Counted from the first letter of the stretch, positions 7,310 to 15,956 are shown. The stretch: 42,436 nt of DNA from Desulfuromonas sp. (GCF_002868845.1 NZ_PKUB01000015.1:20076-62511), one strand, 5' to 3'. Translations and numbers: made by a program. Notes: generated by a model from the sequence alone, not told the origin.

Positions 7310-7337
7310 TGGCCGGGATGACCGGATTCGAACCAGC
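7310..7337 (-). other. tRNA 3'-end remnant (T-arm, acceptor strand, CCA)
   Basis: On the minus strand GCTGGTTCGAATCCGGT forms a T-arm: 5-bp stem with a G-U pair and the canonical TTCGAAT loop. It is followed by CATCCCG, G and an encoded CCA. The acceptor strand CATCCCG is like that of tRNA-Pro, though the G discriminator is not typical. No 5' half exists: the required position is the 3' end of the protease gene, and no CGGGATG partner is there. Such fragments are often left as attachment-site copies by elements that integrate in tRNA genes. Confidence 0.5.
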
Positions 7338-7363
7338 CCCCCAATGTGCCGGAGCCCTGGGGA

Positions 7364-8752
7364 CTACTCCACCTTCAGGGTCGTGTAGAAGAGTCCCTTG
7401 CCGCGCTGCACGAGCAGGCGCAGCACCTCGTCCTTCTTGACCTTTCCGGCGACGGCCCGGAAGCCGGCCACGTTTTTGACCTCCTTGCCGTTGATCTCGA
7501 GAATCAGGTCCCCCGGCCGCAGGTTGGAGCGGGAAGCCGCCCCGGAAGGGTCGATGGCCGTGACCAGGACCCCCTCGGTCCCCACCAGGTCGTAGCGCCG
7601 CGCCACCTCCGGGGAGATGTCGGCCACGGAGAGACCGAGTTCCCCGCCCGTCTCGCCGGCCGCCTCGGCCTGCCCCTCTTCCCGGAGCCTGCCGACCTTG
7701 ACCGAGAGTTTTTTGGTCTTGCCGTTGCGGAAGACCTTGACCTCGACGGCCTTGTCGACGGGCGTGGCAGCCACCAGGCGCGGCAGATCCCGAAGCTCGT
7801 CGATCTTCTCACCGCCGAAAGCCGTAATGATGTCGCCCCTCTTGATGCCGGCCTTCTCGGCGGGCGATTCGGGCGTCACCTCGGAGACGAGGGCCCCTTT
7901 GGGCTCCTCCAGGCCGAAGGACTCGGCCAGCTCCTCGGAAACCTGCTGGACGGAGACCCCCAGCCAGCCGCGGGTGACGTGCCCCGTCTCCCGGAGCTGG
8001 TCGGCGATCTCCTTGGCGGCGTTGACCGGAATGGCGAACCCGATCCCCTGGCCCCCGGCGATGATGGCGGTGTTGATCCCCACCACCTCCCCCCGGGCGT
8101 TGAACAGGGGGCCCCCCGAGTTGCCGGGGTTGATGGAGGCGTCGGTCTGGATAAAGTCGTCGTAGGGACCGGCGCCGATGACCCGGCCCTTGGCCGAAAC
8201 GATGCCGACGGTCACGGTCTGCTCCAGGCCGAAGGGGTTGCCGATGGCCATGACCCACTCGCCGACCCGCACCTTTTCGCTGTCGCCCAGCTCCGCCACG
8301 GGCAGGTTCTCACCGGTGTCGATCTTGAGCAGGGCGAGGTCGAGCTTGGGGTCTGTCCCCTTGACGGTGGCTGAGAAGGTGCGCCCGTCGGCCAGCTTGA
8401 CCTTGATCTCGTCGGCGCCGTTGACCACGTGGTCGTTGGTCAGGATGAAACCGTCCTTGGAGATGATAAAGCCCGACCCCAGGGAGCGTTCCTTGCGGGG
8501 GGAATGGGGCTGGCCGCCGAAGAAGCGCTCGAAAAACTCGTCGAAGAAATCGTCCCGGGTCGAAGGCAGGCCGGGCCTCAGGGAAGGCCGGGGCTTGACG
8601 GTCTTGGCGGTGCTGATATTGACCACCGCCGGCTTGAGTTCCTGGGAGAGAACGGCGAAATCGGGAGTCGTGACTGCGGGCAGGGAGCACGGCCAGGCAA
8701 GGGCGAGCAGCAGCACGATCAGGGGGACAAAGGGCAGGTTCTTTTTCGACAT
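7364..8752 (-). CDS. degP: DegP/HtrA-family periplasmic serine protease with two PDZ domains
   Basis: A 462-aa Do-type protease/chaperone for misfolded envelope proteins. Seen: a signal peptide (residues 1 to about 26, hydrophobic LIVLLLALAW), then the trypsin-like domain with triad His108 (TNDHVV), Asp138 (KLDLALL) and Ser212 (NPGNSGGPL). PDZ1 follows (about 255-350, GWLGVSVQQVSEELAESFGL) and PDZ2 (about 375-462, GVLVTAIDPSGAASRSNLRPGDLI). The start ATG has AGGAGGAG 5 bp upstream. A TTGACA-17-TAAATA promoter at 8899-8927 precedes it, leaving a GC-rich leader of about 140 nt. The histidine kinase gene lies upstream on the same strand, 211 bp away, so the protease has its own promoter but could also be a read-through target. 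The domain order fits DegP/MucD. Confidence 0.95.
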   Translation of the reverse strand: MSKKNLPFVPLIVLLLALAWPCSLPAVTTPDFAVLSQELKPAVVNISTAKTVKPRPSLRPGLPSTRDDFFDEFFERFFGGQPHSPRKERSLGSGFIISKDGFILTNDHVVNGADEIKVKLADGRTFSATVKGTDPKLDLALLKIDTGENLPVAELGDSEKVRVGEWVMAIGNPFGLEQTVTVGIVSAKGRVIGAGPYDDFIQTDASINPGNSGGPLFNARGEVVGINTAIIAGGQGIGFAIPVNAAKEIADQLRETGHVTRGWLGVSVQQVSEELAESFGLEEPKGALVSEVTPESPAEKAGIKRGDIITAFGGEKIDELRDLPRLVAATPVDKAVEVKVFRNGKTKKLSVKVGRLREEGQAEAAGETGGELGLSVADISPEVARRYDLVGTEGVLVTAIDPSGAASRSNLRPGDLILEINGKEVKNVAGFRAVAGKVKKDEVLRLLVQRGKGLFYTTLKVE

Positions 8753-8898
8753 GGACTCCTCCTCTGCTGGTTTTCAGACAGGGGAGGCGGACCGCCCGGC
8801 TCCCCCCGTCGGCCGGGCTCCGGGAAGGCGCCTCCACGGGCAGCGGGGAGCACCCCGGCCCGGGGGCTCTGCAGGGAGCCGCGGCCTCGGCAGGAGTC

Positions 8899-8927
8899 TA
8901 TTTAATCACTGCCGGGGCGGTTGTCAA
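8899..8927 (-). promoter_or_regulatory. Sigma70-type promoter of degP
   Basis: On the minus strand TTGACA (8927-8922), a 17-bp spacer and TAAATA (8904-8899). It lies about 150 bp upstream of the degP start in the otherwise GC-rich gap after the histidine kinase gene. Confidence 0.65.
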
Positions 8928-8963
8928 TATCGGGGAAAGTGGAACAGGCGGCGGAAAGGGAGG

Positions 8964-10406
8964 TCAGGCGTGGGCGGGCGGACCCGCCAGGGGCAGGCGC
9001 ACGGTGAAGACCGTCCCCTGGCCCGGGGTCGAGCGAACGGAAATCCCGCCCCCGTGGGCCTCGGCGATGGACTTGCCGATCGCCAGCCCCAGCCCCGTCC
9101 CCCCGACTTCGCGGTTGCGGGCCTCGTCCACCCGGTAGAAACGGTCGAAGATGTGGGGCAGGTGCCCGGCCTCTATGCCGATGCCGTTGTCGGCGACCGT
9201 CACCAGGGCCTGTCCTTCCCGGAGGGTCAGTCCGACCTCGACCCTGCCCCCACCCGGGGTGTATTTGATGCCGTTGGTGATGAGGTTGAGAAAGAGCCGC
9301 TGCAGCTGGGGCTGGTCCCCCCGCATGAGGATCTCGCGGGTCACCTCCATGTCGAGGATGACGTCGATGCCCCCGTCCTCCCCCAGGGTCTTGCCCTGCA
9401 GGTAGAGGTCCTGCAGAAGGTCGCTGAGGCTGAACTCGGAGATCTTCAGTGGCCGCTCCCCCGCCTCGCTCTTGGCCAGGGTCAGGAGATTTTCGATGAT
9501 CCGCTCCATGCGGTCGATCTCCTCCAGGTTGGACTGGAGCATCTTGCGGAACTCGTCGGGGGTCTTGGCCCAACGCTGGGCCACCTCGGTCTCCCCTTTG
9601 AGAATGGTCAGGGGGGTGCGCAACTCGTGGGAGGCGTCCCCGGAAAACTGCTTGATCTTGCTGAAGGAGGTCTCAAGGCGGGCGAGCATGGAATTGAAGG
9701 TCTCGGTCAGGTGCCCCATCTCGTCCTCGGCCTTTATCACCGGAAGACGCTGGGACAGATTGTCGGCCGTGATCTTGCGAACCTCGCGGGTAATGTGCAT
9801 GACCGGGGCGAGCGCCCTGCCGGCGAGAAACCACCCCCCGACCAGGACGATCAGCAGGGCCAGCGGGCTGAAGGTCATGAGCATTAGACGCAAATCGTGC
9901 AGCGACTCCTCCGCCAGAGCCATGCTCGCCCCGACCTGGACCAGCACGAGACTTCCCCCGGGGACGCCGAGAGGGCGAGTCAGGATACGGATGGGAAAAG
10001 ACTTCAGGTCTCTGCGGGTTTCGAAGAAAGAGTCTCCCCGGCGAGCGCTCTTAAGGGCCTGTTCGGAAAGAGGGAGGGAGAGTTTTCTAAGGTTGCTGGA
10101 GAAGCAGGCGAGTTCGCCCTGCTCGCTGATCACCTGCACGTACTCCATCCAGCCCCTGTCGCGCAGGAAGCCTTCCAGCGACTCGCAGTACCCGTCCGCC
10201 TGCCGCGGCAGCGCGGGCTGGCCCTCTTGGCTTTTCAGCCGAAAGGCGGCAACCTCCTCGGAGATCAGGGTCAGCCGGTGATCGGTGCGCCTGACCTGGT
10301 CACGGGTGAGGTTGAGGTGCCAGAAAAAACCACTGGCCGCCAGGATGACGGCCAGGGTCAGGACATACCAGAGGGTAAGCCGGAATCGGATGGTCCGGTA
10401 GAACAA
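8964..10406 (-). CDS. Membrane sensor histidine kinase (OmpR-partner type)
   Basis: A 480-aa two-component sensor. TM1 is about residues 11-29, a periplasmic sensor region about 30-175, and TM2 about 177-196. HAMP follows (about 197-250), then HisKA with phosphoacceptor His260 in FSGDASHELRTPLTIL, and an HATPase domain with N-box LFLNLITNGIKYTP, G1 VADNGIGIE, F-box IFDRFYR and G2 GGTGLGLAI. The start is TTG at 10406, fixed by AGGAGG 6-7 nt upstream and by the regulator stop 2 nt away (10408). Domain layout resembles the CusS/heavy-metal sensor group, but no metal-binding motif is visible in the periplasmic part, so the signal is unknown. Its position next to degP makes envelope stress a reasonable guess. 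Confidence 0.93.
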   Translation of the reverse strand: MFYRTIRFRLTLWYVLTLAVILAASGFFWHLNLTRDQVRRTDHRLTLISEEVAAFRLKSQEGQPALPRQADGYCESLEGFLRDRGWMEYVQVISEQGELACFSSNLRKLSLPLSEQALKSARRGDSFFETRRDLKSFPIRILTRPLGVPGGSLVLVQVGASMALAEESLHDLRLMLMTFSPLALLIVLVGGWFLAGRALAPVMHITREVRKITADNLSQRLPVIKAEDEMGHLTETFNSMLARLETSFSKIKQFSGDASHELRTPLTILKGETEVAQRWAKTPDEFRKMLQSNLEEIDRMERIIENLLTLAKSEAGERPLKISEFSLSDLLQDLYLQGKTLGEDGGIDVILDMEVTREILMRGDQPQLQRLFLNLITNGIKYTPGGGRVEVGLTLREGQALVTVADNGIGIEAGHLPHIFDRFYRVDEARNREVGGTGLGLAIGKSIAEAHGGGISVRSTPGQGTVFTVRLPLAGPPAHA

Positions 10407-10407
10407 G

Positions 10408-11079
10408 CTAATCCTCCTGGAGGACGTAACCGACTCCCCGGACCGTATGGATGAGTTTCTTGTCGTAGTCGCGATCGACCTTCTTGCGCAGGTAATTCAC
10501 ATAGACGTCGATGATGTTGGTGAAGGAGTCGAAGGTATAATCCCAGACATGCTCGGCGATCTGAGTCCGGGTAAGGACCTGGTTGGGGTTGCGCATGAAG
10601 TACTCCAACAGCCCGTATTCCTTGGCGGTCAGTTCGATCTCCTTCTCCGAACGCCAGACGCGGTGGGAAACAGGGTCGAGGCGAAGATCGGCGAAGGTGA
10701 GTTCGGCGCCCCGTTCCTGGGCGCCGCGGCGGATGAGGGCCCGGAGACGCGCCAGCAGTTCGGCGAAAGCGAAGGGCTTGGTGAGGTAGTCATCGCTGCC
10801 CGAATCGAGCCCGGAGACGATGTCCTCCACGGTGTCCTTGGCGGTGAGGCAGAGGACGGGGGTGCGCACATCCTTCTCCCTGAGGGCCTTGATGACCGCC
10901 AACCCGTCCATTTTGGGCAGCATGACATCCATGATGATGACATCGTAGAAATTCTGCCCTCCAAGGCTCAACCCCTCTTCGCCATCCTGTGCGACGTCCA
11001 CGGTGAAGGATTCTTCCTCCAGACCCCGCTTGATGAAATTAGCAACCTTTTTCTCGTCTTCAACCACCAGAACGCGCAT
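10408..11079 (-). CDS. OmpR/PhoB-family response regulator
   Basis: A 223-aa winged-helix response regulator, partner of the kinase encoded 2 nt downstream. The receiver starts MRVLVVEDEKKV, has the phospho-Asp in VIIMDVMLPKMDG (about residue 51), the Thr in VLCLTAKD and the Lys in YLTKPFAFAEL. The DNA-binding domain ends IDVYVNYLRKKVD...HTVRGVGYVLQED. I prefer the ATG at 11079: AAAGGAG is 7 nt upstream of it, but only 1 nt upstream of the ATG at 11085, which would add Met-Lys. The gap to ppsR upstream is about 60 bp without a clear promoter, so read-through from ppsR is possible. Confidence 0.95.
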   Translation of the reverse strand: MRVLVVEDEKKVANFIKRGLEEESFTVDVAQDGEEGLSLGGQNFYDVIIMDVMLPKMDGLAVIKALREKDVRTPVLCLTAKDTVEDIVSGLDSGSDDYLTKPFAFAELLARLRALIRRGAQERGAELTFADLRLDPVSHRVWRSEKEIELTAKEYGLLEYFMRNPNQVLTRTQIAEHVWDYTFDSFTNIIDVYVNYLRKKVDRDYDKKLIHTVRGVGYVLQED

Positions 11080-11141
11080 TTTCATTCTCCTTTATCCTGT
11101 TCATGCAAGGGGAATTCTCGCCCCGGCCGGGCCGGGACCAT

Positions 11142-11948
11142 CTATTTCAATTTAAGCTTGACCAGGACCTCGTTAGCGGTCTCCTCCACGGCCTTTCCCG
11201 TGACGTTCACCATGACCCAGGTATGACGCCTGAAAAAACCGCGGGCAAACCGGAGCTCTTCCTCGATTTCATCGTAGTCGGCATAGGCCGCCCGGGGGTC
11301 CTGGCCCAGGTTTCGCAGCCGCGCCGCCCTCAGCTCCACGAGGCGCTGGGGGTCGATGACCAGGCAGGCGACCCGCTTCGGGTCAACCTGGAAAAGCTCG
11401 GCCGGCGGCTCGATGCCCTTGACAAGGGGGACATTGGCCACCTTCCACCCCCGATGGGCCAGATAGACCGAAAGGGGGGTTTTGCTGGTTCGGGAGACGC
11501 CGACCAGGACGATGTCGGCCTGGTGCAACTGGCGGGTCTCCTGGCCGTCGTCGTGCTTGACGGTGAACTCCACGGCGTCGATGCGCCGGAAATACTCTTC
11601 GTCCACGCCGTGCAGCAGCCCCGGAGCCTCCTTCGGGGAGCGCCCGAAAAACTCGGAGAGCTTCATCAACAGCGGGGTGATCAGATCAATGCTGGGCAGC
11701 CCCAGGGAGGCACATTCGTCGTGGGTGAGCTGCGCCAGTTCGCGGTTGACGATGGTGTAGACCACAAGGCCCCTGTCCCGCAGTACCTCATCGAGAGCCT
11801 CGTAGACCTGGTTCTTGTTCAAGACATGGCTGATCCGCTTGAGCCGGACCTGCTTCCCCCGGAACTGGGTCAGGGCCGCCATGACCATCTTTTCGGCCGT
11901 CTCCCCCGTGGCGTCAGAAAGGAGGAAAACGGGCTGGGAAGCGGGCAT
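11142..11948 (-). CDS. ppsR: PEP synthase / pyruvate phosphate dikinase regulatory protein (DUF299)
   Basis: A 268-aa bifunctional ADP-dependent kinase/Pi-dependent pyrophosphorylase. It switches PEP synthase or pyruvate phosphate dikinase on and off by (de)phosphorylating a Thr near the catalytic His. Seen: [19 protein letters not shown] at the start, KHDDGQ, and the nucleotide-binding loop [16 protein letters not shown], then [13 protein letters not shown], all diagnostic of the family; length is normal. The ATG at 11948 fits GAGGAG 5 nt upstream; the GTG at 11954 overlaps that site. A TTGCAC-16-TACAAT promoter at 11977-12004 lies just upstream. The target dikinase is not in this window. 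Confidence 0.93.
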   Translation of the reverse strand: MPASQPVFLLSDATGETAEKMVMAALTQFRGKQVRLKRISHVLNKNQVYEALDEVLRDRGLVVYTIVNRELAQLTHDECASLGLPSIDLITPLLMKLSEFFGRSPKEAPGLLHGVDEEYFRRIDAVEFTVKHDDGQETRQLHQADIVLVGVSRTSKTPLSVYLAHRGWKVANVPLVKGIEPPAELFQVDPKRVACLVIDPQRLVELRAARLRNLGQDPRAAYADYDEIEEELRFARGFFRRHTWVMVNVTGKAVEETANEVLVKLKLK

Positions 11949-11976
11949 AACCACTCCTCATGAAAATCTTGCTAGG

Positions 11977-12004
11977 ATTGTATCAGGTCCGGTTTAATGT
12001 GCAA
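11977..12004 (-). promoter_or_regulatory. Sigma70-type promoter of ppsR
   Basis: On the minus strand TTGCAC (12004-11999), a 16-bp spacer and TACAAT (11982-11977), giving a leader of about 20-25 nt before the ppsR ATG. Confidence 0.6.
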
Positions 12005-12174
12005 GTCGATAAAGGTCGCCGGCCAGGAAAAGAGAGAAAAGCGAACCCCATATCGCATTTCCGTGCCGCTTATTGTATACCCTCATTAACCCTATGGATT
12101 AATTAAACTCCATGAGGTCCGCGCTTGTCAAGGTTTTTATTGCTTTTGCCCCGGGCCTTTGCTAAACAGAACGG

Positions 12175-13098
12175 ATGAGTCGTAACTGGGCGGAAATGCG
12201 CATACAAGTCCCCGCAGCGGGAGTCGATCTGGTCTGCCACGAACTGGCGGAGCTCGGGTGCGACGGGGTCTGCGTCGAGGAGCGGAAGCTGGACACCTTC
12301 GTCGCCCCCGACCCCGACGAAATGCCGGCTGGAGACTTGGTCATCAAGGCCTACTTCCCCGAGGGAGAGGGCCTCGAACCCCTGCGTCGCCAGGTCCTGG
12401 ACCGGCTGACCTGGCTGGCGAACCTCGTCCCCGGCCTGACCCCCGCCCTGCCGGAGGTCTCCCGGGTGGCCCAGGAGGACTGGGCGGAGGGCTGGAAGCA
12501 GCATTTCAGCGCGGTCCGCATCGGCCGCCGCCTGGTCGTCAAACCGAGCTGGGAGGCCTTCTCCCCCGCCCCCGGAGACGTGGTGGTCACCCTCGACCCC
12601 GGCATGGCCTTCGGGACCGGAACCCACGGAACCACGCGCCTCTGCCTGGAGGCCCTGGACCGCCTGTTCGACGGGGCCCCTGCGCCGCAGCGGATCCTCG
12701 ACGTCGGCACCGGGTCGGGCATCCTGGCCATCGCCGCCGCGGCCCTGGGAGCCGGGCGGGTCCTGGCCTGCGACATCGAGGAGGCGGCCGTGCAATGCGC
12801 CCGGGAAAACGCCCTGCGCAACCGGGTCGAGGACCGGGTGGAGGTCACCGGAGAGCCGCTCGAGGCTCTGGAGGGGAGCTTTCACGCCGTGATCGCCAAC
12901 ATCCTGGCCGAGGAGAACATCCGCCTCGCTCCGGAGTTGATTCGCCGCCTCGCGCCCGGGGGCACCCTGATCCTGTCCGGCATCCTGGTGGAGAAAGAGC
13001 CGGAGGTCATCGAAGCGTTTTCCCGCTACGGCCTGAGCGGCCCGGAAGTCCATCGGCAGCAGGAGTGGTCCTGCATCCTGTACCGCCAAGAGGGTTGA
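12175..13098 (+). CDS. prmA: Ribosomal protein L11 methyltransferase
   Basis: A 307-aa SAM-dependent lysine methyltransferase of ribosomal protein L11. The N-terminal substrate-recognition domain is about residues 1-65. The Rossmann methyltransferase domain has VVTLDPGMAFGTGTHGTTRLCLEAL before the SAM motif ILDVGTGSGILAIAAAALGA, acidic loop ACDIEEAA and motif IV VIANILAEENI. Length matches the family (about 300). The start ATG at 12175 has only a weak purine stretch upstream. It is followed directly (TGA then ATG) by rsmE; this prmA-rsmE pair is a common bacterial arrangement. Confidence 0.95.
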   Translation: MSRNWAEMRIQVPAAGVDLVCHELAELGCDGVCVEERKLDTFVAPDPDEMPAGDLVIKAYFPEGEGLEPLRRQVLDRLTWLANLVPGLTPALPEVSRVAQEDWAEGWKQHFSAVRIGRRLVVKPSWEAFSPAPGDVVVTLDPGMAFGTGTHGTTRLCLEALDRLFDGAPAPQRILDVGTGSGILAIAAAALGAGRVLACDIEEAAVQCARENALRNRVEDRVEVTGEPLEALEGSFHAVIANILAEENIRLAPELIRRLAPGGTLILSGILVEKEPEVIEAFSRYGLSGPEVHRQQEWSCILYRQEG

Positions 13099-13866
13099 AT
13101 GCGACGCTTTTTCGTCCCGGAACAGACCCTGTGCGGCAGCGAGGTGCCGCTATTTGGCGAAACCCTTCACCACCTGGGCACGGTTCTTCGGCTGCCCGAG
13201 GGCGAAGAAGTCCTCCTGCTCGACGGGGCCGGCACCGTGTGCCGCTGCCGCATCGAAGCCCTCGCCAAAGCCGAGGGCAAAGCCCGGGTCCTGGAGCGCT
13301 GGCAGGAGACCGAAACCGCCTTTCCGGTCCACCTTTACCAGGCCCTGCCCAAGGGCGAGCGGATGGAACTGGTGCTGCAGAAGGGAACCGAACTCGGCAT
13401 CAGGGCCTTCACCCCTCTGCTGGCCGGCCGCACAATACCGCGGCTTCCGGCGGCCCGGGCGGAAAAGCGCCGACAGCGCTGGGAGCGCATCGTCCGTGAG
13501 GCGGCCCGCCAGTGCCGGCGGCCCTGTCTGCCCCGCCTCGACGCGCCCCGAACGATGACGGAGGCGTTGCCGGAATGCGACCAGGAGCTGCGCCTCATGC
13601 TCTGGGAGCAGGGAAGCCGCCCCCTGAACGAGGTCCTCCCCCCCGCCCCGCCCCGAAGCGCCGCAATCCTCGTGGGCCCGGAGGGCGGGTTCGGCGCCGA
13701 CGAGGCGGGACAGGCCCGCGAGGCGGGCTTTCTCCCGGTCCGCATCGGCCCCCGCATCCTGCGCACCGAAACCGCGGGTTTCGCGGTGGCAGCCATCTTG
13801 CAATACCTGTATGGAGACTTGGGCGCCGGTCCCGGTGGACCCGCTCCCCTGAAGGAGGCCCTATGA
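13099..13866 (+). CDS. rsmE: 16S rRNA m3U1498 methyltransferase
   Basis: A 255-aa SPOUT-class methyltransferase that methylates U1498 of 16S rRNA. An N-terminal PUA-like domain (about 1-70, MRRFFVPEQ...) is followed by the knotted SPOUT domain with YQALPKGERMELVLQKGTELG, ILVGPEGGFGADEAGQAREAG and the C-terminal IGPRILRTETAGFAVAAIL. All expected motifs are present. It starts directly after prmA and its stop overlaps the next gene's start (ATGA at 13863-13866). Confidence 0.95.
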   Translation: MRRFFVPEQTLCGSEVPLFGETLHHLGTVLRLPEGEEVLLLDGAGTVCRCRIEALAKAEGKARVLERWQETETAFPVHLYQALPKGERMELVLQKGTELGIRAFTPLLAGRTIPRLPAARAEKRRQRWERIVREAARQCRRPCLPRLDAPRTMTEALPECDQELRLMLWEQGSRPLNEVLPPAPPRSAAILVGPEGGFGADEAGQAREAGFLPVRIGPRILRTETAGFAVAAILQYLYGDLGAGPGGPAPLKEAL

Positions 13867-15956
13867 AATGCCCCAAGTGCGGCTACCACAGTTTCGACTA
13901 CCTGAACAGCTGCAAGAAGTGCAACGGCGACCTGGTCACGTTCAAGGCCAAATACAGCCTGGCCACCCTGGCCCCTCCCCCCAAGGAGGCCCCGCCCGAA
14001 CCTGAACCCACCGAACCTGAACCCGCCGAAGCCGAGCCGGTCGAACCGGAACCCGCCGAACCGCTAGGCGCCCCGTCGGAAACCGATGCGGCCGATTTCG
14101 GTTTCGATTTTCAGAACGAATCCGACGGGGAAGATCCCTCGGGCACAGCATTCGTCGACGACCTGCTCGGCACCCAGGACGACTCCCCTCCGGAGGCGGG
14201 GGAGCAAGAGGGAGAGACCACCCGACCCGAAGAAGAGGACTCCCCGTTCGCGCCGGGAGACGACCCGGGAGAACAGGAAGAGCCGCTTCCCGACCTCGAC
14301 TGGCAGGAGGAGACCGAGCCCGCCCCGGCATCCCCGGCAGAGGAAGAGACGGGCGCCACACTGGCGGGCGAGCCGGACGACCTCCTCGACCTGAGTTGGG
14401 CGGAGCCGCCCCCGGAGGAAGAAGCCGCTTTTGTGGAGACCGCTGCGCCGGAGGCCGAAGAGGACATCTTCGATTTTTCTATCGAGGAGGACCTGCCCGA
14501 AGGGGATCTCTCGGATTCCGGGTCGGAGCCCGCCAAGAAACGAGAGCCGGAGGAGGGCCCCTCCGACCCTTTTGACTGGGAGGGGGCCCCCAACCGGGAA
14601 GGGACCCCCTCGGAACCAAGCGCCCCCATGGAGGCAGGCTCAGAGCCCGAATCCACGCAGGCCCCGGCGGCCGAAGCCGAAGAGGTCGAACCGCTCCCCC
14701 CCGCCCAGGACGAGCCCGGGGCGACGAAGACGGAGCCCGGGGAGGCCACGGCCCAGCCCCTGACCCTCGCGAAGGACGACCTCGAGCTTCTCATCGACTT
14801 CGAAAACGACCTGCCGCCCCTCTCCGGGGGGGAAGGCCCGACCGAGCCCAGCCCCACCGGTCTCGAACACCTCGCAGGAGGGGCCTTCTCCGCAATGGAC
14901 GAGCCGATCGCCCCTTTCCCAATCGAAGCGAGTCCGGCCTTTTCACCCCCCCCGGAGGACCCTGTAGACGGCGACGTTTTCGACTTCGAGCCCTTCGAAG
15001 TCGAAAACGTCGCCACGCAGCCCGAACCGGCCGATGAGTCGATCGACGGCACCGGCCCTCTCGCCCCTTCGGCCGCGCCGGGAACGCCCCTCGCCCCGGC
15101 CGCCGTGGCAGAGTTCGAAGAGAGCATCCCCGGGGATGACGATTCGCTCCCGAAGCAGGCCGAAGAGGAGCCTCCCGCGAGCGAGGCGGAGGACCTCCAA
15201 GAGGTCGCGGTCGCCCCGCCCGAAGCGGACCCGGCATTCTCTCCGCCGGCCGAAGATCCGGCAGACGACACCTTCGACTTCGAGCCCTTCGAAGTCGAAC
15301 CCCGCGCCCCGGAGGATGCACCGCCTGCCCCGCGGCCCGGCCCGACCGACGAGCCCTCCGGCGATGCCGCTCCCCCCGACCCTGAAGAGGCCGAAGAAAA
15401 CCTGCTCGGGGCTGACGATCTGGTTGCGGAAGAGGAGCGGGACGGGTCCTTCGCCCCCCCCTGCGAAGCGCCCTCCCTTGAGACGATGAGCCCCGTCGCC
15501 CCGGGAGCGCTCCTGCCGGGCCGGCTTGTCGCCGGAGCGTTGGACCTGGCGATTCTCGCGGTAATTTTCTGCCTGTTCCTGGCCGCCGGACAGGGGCTGC
15601 TCCTTCCGGAGCAGGGGGCGCTCCAATTGCCGTCTGCTCCGGCCCTTCTGGAACTTTCCGTCCCCTACTTCCTGCTCCTGTTCGCGGTCAGCTTCGGCTA
15701 CTTCACCCTTTTCCACTTCCTGACCGGGCAGACCATCGGCAAAATGCTGCTCAAACTCCGGGTCGAGGGCGCCGACGGCGAGCCCCTCCTCTTCTCGCAG
15801 GCGTTCCTGCGCAGCGCCGGCGGCCTGCTCTCATTGCTGCCGGCGGGGTGCGGCTACCTGGCCGTGATTTTCGACGGGGAGGGACGGGGCTGGAACGACC
15901 GTCTGGCGGGAAGCAGGGTGCGCAAAGTCGCCCCTGCGCCTGAAAATACGGAGTAG
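13863..15956 (+). CDS. Zinc-ribbon, long acidic disordered region and RDD-family membrane domain protein
   Basis: A 697-aa protein with an unusual architecture. Residues 1-20 form a zinc ribbon (Cys3, Cys6, Cys17, Cys20: CPKCGYHSF...CKKC). Residues about 40-540 are Pro/Glu/Asp/Ala-rich low complexity, strongly acidic, with scattered aromatic modules such as FGFDFQNE, DFSIEEDLPEGD, LIDFENDLPPL and FDFEPFEVE (twice). The C-terminal 150 residues are an RDD membrane domain: three hydrophobic segments, start GRLVAGALDLAILAVIF, FLTGQTIGKMLLKLRV, and end GWNDRLAGSRV. The frame is open well upstream into rsmE, but the ATG at 13863 overlapping the rsmE stop (ATGA) and beginning exactly at the zinc ribbon is the natural start. 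Function is unknown; domain layout suggests a membrane-anchored cytoplasmic interaction scaffold. Confidence 0.85.
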   Translation: MKCPKCGYHSFDYLNSCKKCNGDLVTFKAKYSLATLAPPPKEAPPEPEPTEPEPAEAEPVEPEPAEPLGAPSETDAADFGFDFQNESDGEDPSGTAFVDDLLGTQDDSPPEAGEQEGETTRPEEEDSPFAPGDDPGEQEEPLPDLDWQEETEPAPASPAEEETGATLAGEPDDLLDLSWAEPPPEEEAAFVETAAPEAEEDIFDFSIEEDLPEGDLSDSGSEPAKKREPEEGPSDPFDWEGAPNREGTPSEPSAPMEAGSEPESTQAPAAEAEEVEPLPPAQDEPGATKTEPGEATAQPLTLAKDDLELLIDFENDLPPLSGGEGPTEPSPTGLEHLAGGAFSAMDEPIAPFPIEASPAFSPPPEDPVDGDVFDFEPFEVENVATQPEPADESIDGTGPLAPSAAPGTPLAPAAVAEFEESIPGDDDSLPKQAEEEPPASEAEDLQEVAVAPPEADPAFSPPAEDPADDTFDFEPFEVEPRAPEDAPPAPRPGPTDEPSGDAAPPDPEEAEENLLGADDLVAEEERDGSFAPPCEAPSLETMSPVAPGALLPGRLVAGALDLAILAVIFCLFLAAGQGLLLPEQGALQLPSAPALLELSVPYFLLLFAVSFGYFTLFHFLTGQTIGKMLLKLRVEGADGEPLLFSQAFLRSAGGLLSLLPAGCGYLAVIFDGEGRGWNDRLAGSRVRKVAPAPENTE
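14979..15005 (+). repeat. 27-bp palindromic direct repeat, copy 1 (inside RDD gene)
   Basis: Arms TTCGACTTCGA and TCGAAGTCGAA flank a GCCCT loop, a perfect 11-bp inverted repeat. The same 27 bp recur exactly at 15273-15299. It encodes FDFEPFEVE. Confidence 0.9.
15273..15299 (+). repeat. 27-bp palindromic direct repeat, copy 2 (inside RDD gene)
   Basis: Exact copy of 14979-15005 and in the same reading frame, 294 bp later. It again encodes FDFEPFEVE. Confidence 0.9.

Noticed and set aside
7310-7385. A complete tRNA gene downstream of degP
   Set aside because: Only the T-arm and acceptor 3' strand are present. The 5' half would fall in degP coding sequence and does not pair with the acceptor strand.
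13512-13862. Upstream extension of the RDD protein into rsmE
   Set aside because: The frame is open but the added residues are Arg/Pro-rich shadow sequence. The zinc ribbon begins at the ATG at 13863, which overlaps the rsmE stop in a coupling arrangement.
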